Shown piece by piece: positions 53,515 to 64,000 of a stretch of 64,000 bases of DNA (its first letter is position 1; every line of letters starts with the position of its first letter). Location of the stretch: contig CAVROT010000002.1 of the NCBI GenBank assembly GCA_963722905.1, positions 106,965-170,964 of the forward strand. The letters run 5' to 3'. Under the pieces are notes generated by a model. The model saw only the letters and a list, made by a program, of their open reading frames with translations. It searched no databases and was not told the origin of the DNA. Source of the DNA: CAVROT01 sp963722905 (GTDB lineage: Bacteria > Pseudomonadota > Alphaproteobacteria > Rhodobacterales > Rhodobacteraceae). Both the position numbers and the translations under genes were made by a program.

Positions 53515-54332
53515 CCGACTATAACTTCGCCTATCTGGACGAACCCACCAAGAAGATGATCCGCCGGGCGATCCTCAAGGGGCTGGCCGTGCCCGGCTAT
53601 CAGGTGCCCTTCGCCAGCCGGGAGATGCCGATGCCCTACGGATGGGGCACGGGCGGCGTGCAGGTGACGGCGGCCTGCCTGACGCCGGACGACACGCTCA
53701 AGGTCATAGACCAGGGCGCCGACGACACGACGAACGCGGTGTCGATCCGCGCCTTCTTCGCCCGGGTGGCCGGCGTGGCCACGACGACGCGGACGGCGAA
53801 GGCCAGCATCATCCAGACACGCCACCGCATCCCGGAGGCGCCGCTGCGCGCCGACCAGATCCTGGTCTATCAGGTGCCCATCCCCGAACCGCTCCGCTTC
53901 CTGGAGCCGCGCGAGACCGAGACGCGGCGAATGCATGCGCTGGAGGAATACGGCCTCATGCACGTGAAACTCTACGAGGACATCGCGCGGCACGGCGCCA
54001 TTGCGACCTCCTACGCCTATCCCGCGCTGGTGAACGGGCGGCACGTGTTCGACCCGTCGCCGATCCCGCGCTTCGACAATCCAAAGCTGGAAAGCGCGGC
54101 GATCCAGCTTTTCGGCGCGGGTCGCGAGCAGCGGATCTACGCGATCCCGCCCTACACGTCGGTGGTCAGCCTGGATTTCGACGACCATCCGTTCGAAGCG
54201 TCCAAGGCCGAGGGACGCTGCGCGCTCTGCGGGGCCGCCCAGACCTATCTGGACGAGATCGTGGCCGACGACGCGGGAACGCGCCGGTTCCAGTGCTCGG
54301 ACAGCGACTATTGCGCGGAGCGGCGGGCATGA
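53511..54332 (+). CDS. phnJ: C-P lyase radical SAM enzyme PhnJ
   Basis: PhnJ cleaves the carbon-phosphorus bond, releasing an alkane and ribose cyclic phosphate. The 273 residues carry the full cysteine set at the C-terminus: Cys237, Cys240 and Cys262 (spacing C-x2-C-x21-C) for the iron-sulfur cluster, and Cys268 at the site of the thiyl radical. Conserved PMPYGWGTGGVQVTAACL and TRHRIPEAPL motifs are present. Coupled to phnI and phnK by ATGA overlaps. Nothing is missing, so the system should be functional. Confidence 0.97.
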   Translation: MTDYNFAYLDEPTKKMIRRAILKGLAVPGYQVPFASREMPMPYGWGTGGVQVTAACLTPDDTLKVIDQGADDTTNAVSIRAFFARVAGVATTTRTAKASIIQTRHRIPEAPLRADQILVYQVPIPEPLRFLEPRETETRRMHALEEYGLMHVKLYEDIARHGAIATSYAYPALVNGRHVFDPSPIPRFDNPKLESAAIQLFGAGREQRIYAIPPYTSVVSLDFDDHPFEASKAEGRCALCGAAQTYLDEIVADDAGTRRFQCSDSDYCAERRA

Positions 54333-55105
54333 ACGTGGCGGCGGACGTCGACGTGCCGCTGCTGACGGTGCGGGGATTGACGAAATCCTACGGCGGGCGG
54401 ATCGGCTGCGCGGAGGTCGACCTCGATCTCTGGCCAGGCGAGGTTCTGGGGGTGGTGGGCGAAAGCGGATCGGGCAAGTCCACCATGCTGGCCTGCCTCG
54501 CCGGCCACCAGTCGGCCGATGCGGGCACGGCCGCCTACCGGGGTATCGACGTCCTGACCATGCCCGAGCCCGATCGGCGCAGGCTCGCCCGGACCGACTG
54601 GGCCTTCGTCCACCAGAACGCGCGCGACGGGCTGCGGATGAACGTCAGCGCAGGTGGGAACGTGGGCGAGCGTCTGATGGCGGGCGGCGCGCGGCACTAC
54701 GGAACCATTCGATCCACGGCCGAGGACTGGCTGGCGCGGGTGGAGATCGACCCGTCGCGGATCGACGACCGGCCATCGCAATTCTCGGGTGGCATGCAGC
54801 AGCGGTTGCAGATCGCGCGGGGGCTGGTGACCGGGCCGAAGCTGGTGCTGATGGACGAGCCGACGGGCGGCCTCGACGTCAGCGTTCAGGCGCGCCTGCT
54901 GGACCTGCTGCGCGGTCTGGTACGGCGGATGGGCCTTGCGGCCATCGTCGTCACGCACGACATCGGTGTGGTGCGGCTTCTGGCCGACCGGGTGATCGTG
55001 ATGAAGGACGGGCGGGTGGTCGAGACGGGACTGACGGACAGGGTGCTCGACGATCCGCAGCATGCCTATACGCAACTCCTTGTCGCCTCGGTGCTGCCGA
55101 CATGA
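54329..55105 (+). CDS. phnK: C-P lyase-associated ATPase PhnK
   Basis: This ABC-type ATPase, 258 residues, binds the C-P lyase core complex rather than a membrane permease. Walker A is VVGESGSGKSTMLACLAGHQ near residue 45, Q-loop FVHQNARDGLRMNVSAGGNV (the PhnK-specific NARDGLR), signature FSGGMQQRLQIARGLV, Walker B VLMDEPTGGLDVSV and H-loop VVTHDIGVVRLLAD. Overlaps with phnJ and phnL in ATGA arrangement. Confidence 0.96.
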   Translation: MNVAADVDVPLLTVRGLTKSYGGRIGCAEVDLDLWPGEVLGVVGESGSGKSTMLACLAGHQSADAGTAAYRGIDVLTMPEPDRRRLARTDWAFVHQNARDGLRMNVSAGGNVGERLMAGGARHYGTIRSTAEDWLARVEIDPSRIDDRPSQFSGGMQQRLQIARGLVTGPKLVLMDEPTGGLDVSVQARLLDLLRGLVRRMGLAAIVVTHDIGVVRLLADRVIVMKDGRVVETGLTDRVLDDPQHAYTQLLVASVLPT

Positions 55106-55773
55106 TCGCCGTCCGCGACCTGTCGAAGGATTTTGTCCTGCACAACCAGGGCGGCGTACGCATCCCCGTGCTGCGGGGCGCGGTCCTCAGCGTCGAGCCG
55201 GGCGAATGCGTGGCGCTGACCGGCGCCTCCGGGTCTGGCAAGTCCACCCTGCTGCGCCTTTTGCAGGGCAACTACGTTCCGGGGGCCGGGTCGCTTGTCG
55301 TCGGCGGTCTGGACCTCGCAACAGCCTCGGCCCGCGAGGTGTCGGAGCTGCGCCGTGCCACGCTTGGCTACGTGTCGCAATTCCTGCGCGTGGTTCCCCG
55401 CGTTCCCGCCCTCGATGTGGTGGCCGAACCTCTGCTGACCCTCGGCACGCCCGATGACGAGGCTCGCGACAGGGCGGGGTCGCTGCTTGCACGTCTCAAC
55501 CTGCCCGACCGGCTGTGGCAGCTTTCGCCGACGACTTTCTCGGGGGGCGAGCAACAGCGCGTCAATATCGCCCGCGGCTTCGTCCATCCCTATCCCGTAT
55601 TGCTGCTGGACGAACCCACGGCATCGCTCGACCCTGTCAACCGGGCCGTCGTTCTGGACCTGATCCGGGAGGCCAAGGCGCGCGGCGCCGCCGTCGTCGG
55701 TATCTTCCACGACGCACCCGCACGCGCGGCCGTCGCCGACCGGGAGGTCGACGTCGCGGCCTTCGCTTCATGA
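55102..55773 (+). CDS. phnL: C-P lyase-associated ATPase PhnL
   Basis: PhnL is the second ABC-type ATPase of the complex, needed for the phosphonate-ribosylation step. The 223 residues have Walker A LTGASGSGKSTLLRLLQGNY, signature TFSGGEQQRVNIARGFVHPY, Walker B LLLDEPTASLDPVN and H-loop GIFHDAPARAAVAD. LGYVSQFLRVVPRVPALDVV marks PhnL. It overlaps phnK by four bases and phnN by four bases. Confidence 0.96.
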   Translation: MIAVRDLSKDFVLHNQGGVRIPVLRGAVLSVEPGECVALTGASGSGKSTLLRLLQGNYVPGAGSLVVGGLDLATASAREVSELRRATLGYVSQFLRVVPRVPALDVVAEPLLTLGTPDDEARDRAGSLLARLNLPDRLWQLSPTTFSGGEQQRVNIARGFVHPYPVLLLDEPTASLDPVNRAVVLDLIREAKARGAAVVGIFHDAPARAAVADREVDVAAFAS

Positions 55774-56501
55774 CCGGACCGCACGTCCCGCCGGAGACGC
55801 GCCCGACGGAGACGTCTAGCATACCGGAGGCGCGCACGTCGAATGCCACGTCCACGCCAGAGGGGTACACTGCGTCTGCCTCTCCTGTGCCGGAGGCGCG
55901 CGCAATGGACGCCTCGGCCTCGCCGGAGGCGCGTGTCCCGACATCATCGGCCGTGCCGGAGGCGCGCCCCCGGGTGGTGGCGGTCGTCGGCCCCTCGGGC
56001 GTCGGCAAGGACAGTCTGATCGCGGCCCTGGCGGCGGCCGAACCGGCAATGCGTCCGCTGCGCCGCGTCGTGACCCGTCCGGCCGACGGGACCGAGCCGT
56101 TCCGTTCGGTCACCTCCGACCGGTTCGATGCCATGGAGGCCGAAAATGCCTTCGCCCTGTCCTGGGGCGCCCACGGCCTGCGCTACGGCGTACCCCGGTC
56201 CGAGATCGAGGCCCTCGGCCCGGGCGAGACCGGCCTGGTGAACCTGTCGCGCGGTGTGCTGAACCGCGCCGGGGCGTCCCTGCCGCGACTTGCCGTCCTG
56301 TCGGTCACGGCGCCCGCGGCGGTCCTCGCGCGGCGCCTCGCGACGCGGGGACGCGAGGACGAGGCCGCCATCGCCGCGCGCCTCGCCCGTCCGGCGCCCG
56401 AATTCCCTGCGGGACTGCCGGTCCTGACGCTGGACAACGGCGGACCGCTGGACGGCGCGGTCCGCACGGCACGCGACTGGATCGCCTCGATACCCGCCTG
56501 A
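55770..56501 (+). CDS. phnN: Ribose 1,5-bisphosphokinase PhnN with repeat-containing N-terminus
   Basis: PhnN phosphorylates ribose 1,5-bisphosphate to PRPP, closing the C-P lyase pathway. The guanylate-kinase-like domain starts at about residue 67 with Walker A GPSGVGKDS (74-82) and continues VVTRPADGTEPFRSVTSDRF, FALSWGAHGLRYGVP. The first 66 residues are an extension absent from usual PhnN, made of an 11-residue repeat starting PEAR/PEGY (19-66). The ATG at 55770 overlaps the phnL stop; an internal start nearer the domain is possible (Met46), but the coupling favours the long form. Last gene of the phn operon; no phnP seen. Confidence 0.92.
   Translation: MTGPHVPPETRPTETSSIPEARTSNATSTPEGYTASASPVPEARAMDASASPEARVPTSSAVPEARPRVVAVVGPSGVGKDSLIAALAAAEPAMRPLRRVVTRPADGTEPFRSVTSDRFDAMEAENAFALSWGAHGLRYGVPRSEIEALGPGETGLVNLSRGVLNRAGASLPRLAVLSVTAPAAVLARRLATRGREDEAAIAARLARPAPEFPAGLPVLTLDNGGPLDGAVRTARDWIASIPA
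55824..55967 (+). repeat. 33-bp imperfect tandem repeats inside phnN
   Basis: Units start at 55824, 55857, 55890 and 55923 with a partial fifth at 55956. Each begins CCGGAGGCGCG or a variant and codes for eleven residues (PEAR or PEGY plus seven variable Ser/Thr/Ala-rich residues). Length stays in frame, so copy-number changes would not disrupt phnN. Confidence 0.85.
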
Positions 56502-56950
56502 AGCCCACCATCGGCGCCGCCATGTCAGCCGCCGCCTGCGCGCTGACCGCCGGCGGCGTCGAGACGTCCCAGACCACCAGCTTCGTCGGGCGGCTGCTGA
56601 CCTCGGTCGGGGTGTCGGCCTTGCCGGGGGGCGATCGACAAGCCCGACAAGCCGCGCCGGCCTGGCATCGATACGCCGTCCGGGCGCACCGGCGGGGTGA
56701 GCGCCGCATCGCGGTTCCAACGCCCGGCAGGCATCGAGACGCGAAAAACGCTCTGGAGCAGAAATAGCTGTAAAACGCTGCAGAAACGGCTTTCACGCTG
56801 CTGTCGCGCTACACCCGATCAGGTGAACCACGGCGCATGTCCGGCACAAGTTTCACCAGGCGCCGCAAATAAATAAACTAATTGGTATAGAGGTAAACCC
56901 CTGCTGCCGTTAACTTTAGTTGAGAGTAACCGAATCCAGGGAGATTTTCT
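56502..56950. other. Intergenic region between phnN and the second VPLPA-CTERM gene
   Basis: The first half (to 56760) is GC-rich with only shadow frames. The second half turns AT-rich (56770-56950, e.g. AAATAAATAAAC near 56869) and should hold the promoter of the downstream gene. A purine-rich ribosome site (CAGGGAGA) precedes ATG 56951. No terminator with T-tract was seen after phnN. Confidence 0.5.
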
Positions 56951-57976
56951 ATGTCGGCATTCAGAAACTTCATGTCCACGTCCGCGGTCCTCGCGCTGAC
57001 GGCAGGGGCGGTTCAGGCCGCCACCGCAGACCAAGGCATCGGCTACGTCTTGGGCAACAACGGCACCCAGATCTCGAAGATCATGGATCTCAGCAACCCG
57101 ACGACGTCGGGCACGGTCGACATCGCGCTCGACGGCGCGGCCGGGCCGTTCTCCCTCGACGCCATCGCCTATCGCCCGAATACCGGCACCTACGTGGGCT
57201 ACCAGAGCGCGTCGAACACCGTCTACTCCGTCAACGTCATGACCGGTGCCGCGTCCGCGATCGTGACCGGCATGGGCGTCAACGCAGACGGACAGGCCGT
57301 CGCGACCACGACCGGCATCCTGGGCTTCGACTTCAACAACAAGCTCGACGCCGCCCGGATCGTGACCCAGAACGTCGAGAACCTCGTTTTCTTCCCCGAG
57401 CGGACGGATCCGGCCGCCGCCCCGAACGTCATCCGCGCAACCGACCTCTTCTACGTCGACGGCGATCCGGGCGCCGATGGCATGAGCCCCGGCATCGTGG
57501 CCAACGCCTATACCAACGCGCTGCCGCAATCGGCCTTCGCCGAGCCGACGCCGGACGATGGCGTCGACAATACGCTGGGCCTTGTCCAGTACGTCCTCGA
57601 CAGCGACCGGGATACGCTGGGGACGCTGGGTAACAACGCCGGCACGCTGACGACCGTCGGCCAGCTCTTCACCGGCGACAGCATGGACGCGATCGACATC
57701 AGCGACATCGCGGGGCTGGATATCCTGTCGGTCGGGCCCGACGACAACCTGGCCTTCGCGCTGCTCAACATGGACGGCATGTCGGTGCTCTACAGCTTCG
57801 GCCTCGACGCCACCGACGGGCGCATCGCGGCCACGCGCCTGGGCGCCATCGGATCGGGCTACACCAGCCTGGCCATCGCGCCCTCGGACATCGCGCCGGT
57901 GCCGCTGCCCGCCTCGGCCCTGTTGCTTCTGGCCGGTCTGGGCGGCTTTGGCGCCCTGCGTCGCCGACGCACCTGA
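56951..57976 (+). CDS. VPLPA-CTERM protein with DUF4394-like repeat domain
   Basis: The 341-residue secreted protein has a signal peptide (FMSTSAVLALTAGAVQA) and a beta-propeller-like body resembling DUF4394 (LDAIAYRPNTGTYVGYQSAS, LGFDFNNKLDAARIVTQNVE, DNTLGLVQYVLDSDRDTLGT, LDILSVGPDDNLAFALLNMD). A C-terminal sorting signal follows: VPLPA, ALLLLAGLGGFGAL and LRRRRT. It would be processed by an exosortase-type system. It has an AT-rich promoter region and a strong terminator, so it is a single-gene unit. DUF4394 is assigned by resemblance only. Confidence 0.85.
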   Translation: MSAFRNFMSTSAVLALTAGAVQAATADQGIGYVLGNNGTQISKIMDLSNPTTSGTVDIALDGAAGPFSLDAIAYRPNTGTYVGYQSASNTVYSVNVMTGAASAIVTGMGVNADGQAVATTTGILGFDFNNKLDAARIVTQNVENLVFFPERTDPAAAPNVIRATDLFYVDGDPGADGMSPGIVANAYTNALPQSAFAEPTPDDGVDNTLGLVQYVLDSDRDTLGTLGNNAGTLTTVGQLFTGDSMDAIDISDIAGLDILSVGPDDNLAFALLNMDGMSVLYSFGLDATDGRIAATRLGAIGSGYTSLAIAPSDIAPVPLPASALLLLAGLGGFGALRRRRT

Positions 57977-58004
57977 TTCCAGCAAGTCATCTCATGACGA
58001 CAAG

Positions 58005-58031
58005 GGGCGGGGGAACACCCCGCCCTTTTTT
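58005..58031 (+). terminator. Rho-independent terminator after the VPLPA-CTERM gene
   Basis: GGGCGGGG (58005-58012) and CCCCGCCC (58018-58025) form a perfect 8-bp stem with a 5-base loop, followed by six T residues. Confidence 0.93.
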
Positions 58032-58045
58032 GTCCGCACTTGCGA

Positions 58046-58060
58046 GTTCTTACTTCGTTC
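58046..58060. promoter_or_regulatory. LexA (SOS) box GTTC-N7-GTTC upstream of uvrA
   Basis: GTTC, TTACTTC, GTTC is an exact match to the alphaproteobacterial LexA consensus, 66 bases before the uvrA start. uvrA is a well known LexA target in Rhodobacter and Rhizobium. Confidence 0.88.
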
Positions 58061-58125
58061 ACGTTTCCCCATTGGTCATTCCCGGCAGTTCGCCTATCTT
58101 CACAGCGGACCACGGAGGGCGCAGA

Positions 58126-61026
<2,901 letters not shown>

Positions 61027-61114
61027 CCGTCCACCCGAAAGGAGCCACCTCGACCGGCATTGAACCGCACCGGGTCTGCCGGAGGCTCGGACTCCTGAGC
61101 AGGATGGGGCCACC

Positions 61115-61438
61115 ATGGAGAAGTCCACGAACAAGTTTTCCCCAGACGTCCACGAGCGCGCCGTGCGGATGGTTCTCCACAGCGAAGGCCAACGCGGTTC
61201 TCGCTGGCAGACGATCACATCGATTGCGGCGAAGACCGGTTGCTCGGCGAACACGCTGAACGACTGGATCAGAAAGGCCGAGGTCGACAGCGGCAAGCGT
61301 GCAGATAACTTGAGATAGACGTCCGAGAAGATGAAGGCACTTGAGCGGGAGGACCGGGAGCCGCGCGGGGCCAACGAGATCCTGCGCAAGGCATCAGCTT
61401 ATCTTGCGATGGCGGAGCTCGACCGCCGGTCGAAGTGA
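61115..61438 (+). pseudogene. IS3-family transposase OrfA, interrupted by a stop codon
   Basis: The frame reads KFSPDVHERAVRMVLHSEGQ, ITSIAAKTGCSANTLNDWIR, an IS3-family OrfA helix-turn-helix. It stops at TAG 61316-61318 and resumes in the same frame as EKMKALEREDREPRGANEIL, then RKASAYLAMAELDRRSK. The C-terminal leucine-zipper-like region is thus present but cut off. The purine-rich leader 61030-61114 is part of the element. No inverted terminal repeats could be fixed, so its borders are unknown. Transposition from this copy should be impossible. Confidence 0.85.
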
Positions 61439-61692
61439 TGGTCGGGTCCATCGCCGATCATCGTGGCGAGCATGGGGTCGAGCCGATCTGCAGGGTGCTG
61501 CCGATCGCCCGATCCACCTACGATGATCACCTGGCGAAGCTGGCCGATCCGACACGGCTATCGGACCGTGCGCGCCGTGATGTCGCCCTACGACCCGAGA
61601 TCCGATGTGCGTTCGCAGCATCAGCCACAATGCGGACAGAGTTTACCTTCGTTCGGGCGTCCCGAAAGTCTGTTCGTAACGTGAGATCATAG
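61435..61692 (+). pseudogene. IS3-family transposase OrfB, truncated
   Basis: Starting at a GTG or ATG that overlaps the OrfA stop, the frame shows the N-terminal helix region of OrfB: VGSIADHRGEHGVEPICRVL, ARSTYDDHLAKLADPTRLSD and RDVALRPEIRC. It then turns into unrelated sequence and ends. The rve catalytic domain with the DDE residues is absent. An inverted repeat CCACAAT-AGC-ATTGTGG (61719-61735) follows, whose role is unclear. Confidence 0.8.
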
Positions 61693-61845
61693 GTGCGCGA
61701 GATGATCGATACCGTTCACCACAATAGCATTGTGGACATAGCCAAGTCATTCGACTTTCCTGCTATTTCAATCCGGCGCGGCCTACGAAACGGCGTTCGC
61801 TCCGAAATCCTCTTGGAAAACTACTTATGAATTTGCGGAGTTGAT

Positions 61846-62268
61846 TTACAAGTTGATCCAGATGGCGACAGCATAGATCACTGTCGCAATCCAACTCAGT
61901 GTAAAGATCGCCGGTCGCAGCGGGTGCCGGGCCCAACCGGCGATCATCCCCCAGGCGTGCAACACGCGCAGGACGAGGAACGCGATAGCGCTGCCGACGG
62001 TCCAGGCATTGGAAACTCCAAGCAAAGTCGCCATCAGAACGACGACTGCGAAAGGCGCGAACTGCTCCAACAGGTTGGCCTGCGCGCGATGGGCGCGATG
62101 AACCCAAGGTTCCATTAGTGACTGGTCAGGCGGACGAACGAACGTGTCCTCCGTTCCCGCATAGGGAGTGGTGTTCACACCGACGATGTAAGGAATCCAG
62201 AGACTGGCCGTCATTAACGTCATGAAGAGGAGCACGTTCAGTTCGATCGTCATCGATACGGGGACCAT
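61846..62268 (-). CDS. MAPEG family membrane protein
   Basis: The 140-residue integral membrane protein shows the MAPEG pattern (eicosanoid/glutathione-type membrane proteins): helix VLLFMTLMTASLWIPYIVGV, MEPWVHRAHRAQANLLEQFA (the Asn/Glu/Arg-rich loop), VVVLMATLLGVSN, FLVLRVLHAWGMIAGWARHP, and a last helix. The ATG at 62268 overlaps the stop of the upstream regulator gene as TGATG, so the two are coupled. The bacterial function is unknown. A GTG at 62271 is an alternative start. Confidence 0.88.
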   Translation of the reverse strand: MVPVSMTIELNVLLFMTLMTASLWIPYIVGVNTTPYAGTEDTFVRPPDQSLMEPWVHRAHRAQANLLEQFAPFAVVVLMATLLGVSNAWTVGSAIAFLVLRVLHAWGMIAGWARHPLRPAIFTLSWIATVIYAVAIWINL

Positions 62269-63017
62269 CACGCGGCCTCCCCAGACGAGAAGTTCAAAGC
62301 TTCGCCCGTCTCCAAGTAGGATTTCAGGCTGGCGAGGTAGCGCACCCAGCCGTCCTTCACCCCGTCCTGACCGTTGGGAATGTCGAAATGGGAGACACGC
62401 AATCTGGTGAGATCGCCGACCTGCTCTATCTCATAACGCACCCATGAGGCCTCCGCATCGGGCATCCAGCGGGGAACGAACGTCGTCTCGAAGCTGCGGC
62501 CCTCGTCCAGAGCGGTGATCTCGCCGTCAACCATGGGCGAGCCATCGGGGCGGAACTGATCGTAGCGGCCTCCCTTGGCTCCGTTCGTCTTCAAGGACGC
62601 ACGCAGGAAATGGTAGCGGGACGCTTCCTCCTCGTTCATCAGCGCGTTCCAGACGCGTATGGAGTCAGCACGGATGTAGGTTTCCGAAACGAAGTCGGGT
62701 TTGGTCATGACATTCTCCAGTTTGGCCTTGAGTTGGAGCATCGTCCGCGCTGCCGGGCCTTGGGTGAACGGTTCGATCCAGCGGTCCATGACCTCCTGGA
62801 GCGGCACCGCATTGAGGTGATGGTACTTGAATCGCCCTGAGCGAGACGAGACGACCAAGGTCGACTCTTCCAAGACCTTGAGATGCTTGGCGACGCCGAA
62901 GCGTGTCATGTCCAAGCCTTCTTCCAACTGTGATGAAGTCAGGCCACCTTCCATCCGTAGTCGATCAAGGATCGCGCGGCGGGTAGGGTCGGCCAGAGCC
63001 TTGAAGATCGAGTCCAT
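62268..63017 (-). CDS. ArsR-family repressor fused to an SRPBCC (AHSA1) domain
   Basis: The 249-residue protein has an N-terminal ArsR winged helix (IFKALADPTRRAILDRLRME, LEEGLDMTRFGVAKHLKVLE, SRSGRFKYHHLNAVPLQEV) followed from about residue 115 by an AHSA1/SRPBCC lipid-binding-like domain (FVSETYIRADSIRVWNALMN, RSFETTFVPRW, ASWVRYEIEQVGDLTRLRVS). Fusions of this type are known regulators. The start MDSIFKALADPTRR at 63017 is preferred since upstream in-frame ATGs lie in a palindrome that is probably its operator. Coupled to the MAPEG gene. Confidence 0.9.
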   Translation of the reverse strand: MDSIFKALADPTRRAILDRLRMEGGLTSSQLEEGLDMTRFGVAKHLKVLEESTLVVSSRSGRFKYHHLNAVPLQEVMDRWIEPFTQGPAARTMLQLKAKLENVMTKPDFVSETYIRADSIRVWNALMNEEEASRYHFLRASLKTNGAKGGRYDQFRPDGSPMVDGEITALDEGRSFETTFVPRWMPDAEASWVRYEIEQVGDLTRLRVSHFDIPNGQDGVKDGWVRYLASLKSYLETGEALNFSSGEAA

Positions 63018-63030
63018 GGACGCTTCATAC

Positions 63031-63046
63031 GTTACCATATGGTCAC
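63031..63046. promoter_or_regulatory. Palindromic operator candidate for the ArsR-type regulator
   Basis: GTTACCATATGGTCAC is a palindrome in 7 of 8 base pairs, with ACCATATGGT perfect, located 14 bases upstream of the proposed start. Position and symmetry suit autoregulation. Confidence 0.55.
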
Positions 63047-63053
63047 ATGTCAA

Positions 63054-63377
63054 CGACGTATGCGAAGGGCTTCCGCGTTCGCGTTCTCTCTGCAGGAACT
63101 TCCAACCAACCAGTGAACGTCAGCACGATCCGTCCAGCACCAGAACCTGACGCATGTGCGGACCCAGATTAGAATGAAATGCATCTGTTGATTAAGACTG
63201 GCTTGCCCAGTGCAGCCATTCGTCGTCCCTGCAGCATTAGGAAGAGAGGGCTTGGAGCGGACCTTGGCCTCTCGATCCCGAGGAGCCCACACCGCAGGGC
63301 AGAACGGTCATTTGCGGGTCCCATATGACGTCCGCTCCCTAGACGCGCGAACCTGCCGGGAGCGAAACCCAAGGAGC
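63054..63377. other. Intergenic region, no gene recognised
   Basis: This space between the ArsR-type regulator and the RND transporter end is somewhat less GC-rich than the rest. The short frames on both strands do not resemble known proteins. It contains the regulator's promoter. Given the IS3 remnant nearby it may include other mobile-element debris, but nothing could be identified. Confidence 0.4.
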
Positions 63378-64000
63378 TTACTCCGCTGCGAGGGCCAGGG
63401 ACGGACGCTGCGGTTCGACGATCTCGCCATGCGCGTCGCGGGGACGCATCCTCCGGGCATAGACCAGCCGGAACGCCGCCGGCGTGAAGTAGAAGCTGAC
63501 GATGGTGGACAGGGCCACGCCGCCGGCGACGGCCATGGCGAAGGGGGGCCAGAAGCCGCCTCCCGCGAGGATCAGGGGCAGGAACCCCCCGGCGGTGGTG
63601 ATCGTGGTCGAGACAATATGGCGGGAGGAGTCCATCACCACGTCGGTCATCGCGTCCGGGTCGCCGGTGGCGGCGGTCTCGTCTTCCTGCAAGGCGGTCA
63701 GGATGATGAGGGCGGCGTTGATCGACACGCCGATGGAGCCGATCAGGCCGATGATCGCGTTGATCCCGAACGGATAGTCGAAGACCGCGAGCGCCAGCAT
63801 GGAGAGCCCCGCCGACAGGCCCGAGACGACCAGGGCCACGCCTGCGAGGCGGAAGCTGCGGAACGTCAGCACGACCACGGCGATGGATAGGGTCACGATC
63901 AGGCCGAGCGAGGCGATGAGATTGTTGAGCGTCGAGGCGCGGGCATCCGCGTCGCCGCCGATCTCGAGCCGGACCCCTGCGGGCAGCTCGAACGCTGCCG
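63378..64000 (-). CDS. RND efflux transporter, C-terminal part, running off the right edge
   Basis: The minus strand is open from the window edge to the stop at 63378-63380. The last 207 residues of an RND (AcrB-type) inner-membrane pump are visible: a periplasmic strand LPAGVRLEIGGDADARASTL, helix ASLGLIVTLSIAVVVLTF, a conserved AVFDYPFGINAIIGLIGSIG, INAALIILTALQEDE, RHIVSTTITTAGGFLPLILA and the last helix GGVALSTIVSFYFTPAAFRL. The residues before it lie outside. Substrate and partner genes cannot be seen. Confidence 0.93.
   Translation of the reverse strand, partial: AAFELPAGVRLEIGGDADARASTLNNLIASLGLIVTLSIAVVVLTFRSFRLAGVALVVSGLSAGLSMLALAVFDYPFGINAIIGLIGSIGVSINAALIILTALQEDETAATGDPDAMTDVVMDSSRHIVSTTITTAGGFLPLILAGGGFWPPFAMAVAGGVALSTIVSFYFTPAAFRLVYARRMRPRDAHGEIVEPQRPSLALAAE

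Noticed and set aside
56522..56767. 81-codon frame after phnN
   Set aside because: No ribosome site and no recognisable domain; the composition turns basic and shadow-like after the first 35 residues.
63050..63377. Short frames on both strands next to the RND gene
   Set aside because: They show no conserved pattern; I suspected mobile-element debris but could not identify an element.

Overview
The window is very GC-rich and reads as chromosomal DNA of a flagellated alphaproteobacterium of the Rhodobacteraceae (Roseobacter/Paracoccus-like). The support is the block rpsT, dnaA, dnaN, recF, gyrB; the alphaproteobacterial flagellin regulators flaF and flbT; two secreted proteins ending in a VPLPA-type C-terminal sorting signal; LexA boxes of the alphaproteobacterial form GTTC-N7-GTTC; and a complete C-P lyase cluster in Rhodobacteraceae arrangement. 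No rRNA, tRNA or CRISPR array was seen.

Layout. 1-2.1 kb: a minus-strand run of unrecognised, partly frameshifted genes with coupled junctions. 2.5-8.8 kb: a tightly overlapping plus-strand operon of a CDP-alcohol phosphatidyltransferase, a flippase-like membrane protein, an LtaS/sulfatase-like membrane hydrolase and a sugar-type ABC importer without its own ATPase. It carries a triplicated 11-bp repeat and a G-quadruplex-type tract at one internal junction, and four 78-bp tandem repeats follow it. 9.1-21.4 kb: housekeeping genes: yceI, gyrB, recF, dnaN, dnaA, rpsT, an enoyl-CoA hydratase, mutM (TTG start), ubiE and ubiB. 21.4-27.6 kb: flagellar genes flgD and fliK (minus), then a flgJ-type rod-binding gene, a flgN-like gene, flagellin, flaF, flbT and a DUF1217 gene, with CtrA-like sites in the promoter regions.

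27.7-29 kb holds decayed genes (an SDR and a cupin protein). 29-41.8 kb is a mixed accessory/metabolic stretch: an unknown secreted protein, an alpha/beta hydrolase, metG, a VPLPA-CTERM protein, an imuA-like gene with a LexA box over its start, an aldo/keto reductase, a lipocalin lipoprotein, an XRE regulator, a fatty-acid desaturase, a DMT exporter, a small secreted Cys-rich protein and a PhoD-like phosphatase.

42.1-56.5 kb is a phosphonate island. A minus-strand operon (PhnD-like, PhnC-like, PhnE-like, phnM) diverges from phnCDE1E2 plus a hexapeptide acetyltransferase. After these come the repressor phnF (minus) and phnGHIJKLN (plus). Together they import phosphonates, couple them to ribose triphosphate and cleave the C-P bond in PhnJ. 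57-61 kb: a second VPLPA-CTERM protein and SOS-controlled uvrA. 61-64 kb: an IS3-family remnant, a MAPEG protein, an ArsR-SRPBCC fusion regulator with a palindromic operator candidate, and the C-terminal end of an RND transporter running off the window.

All functional calls rest on reading motifs, translations and gene order by eye; no database search was possible.
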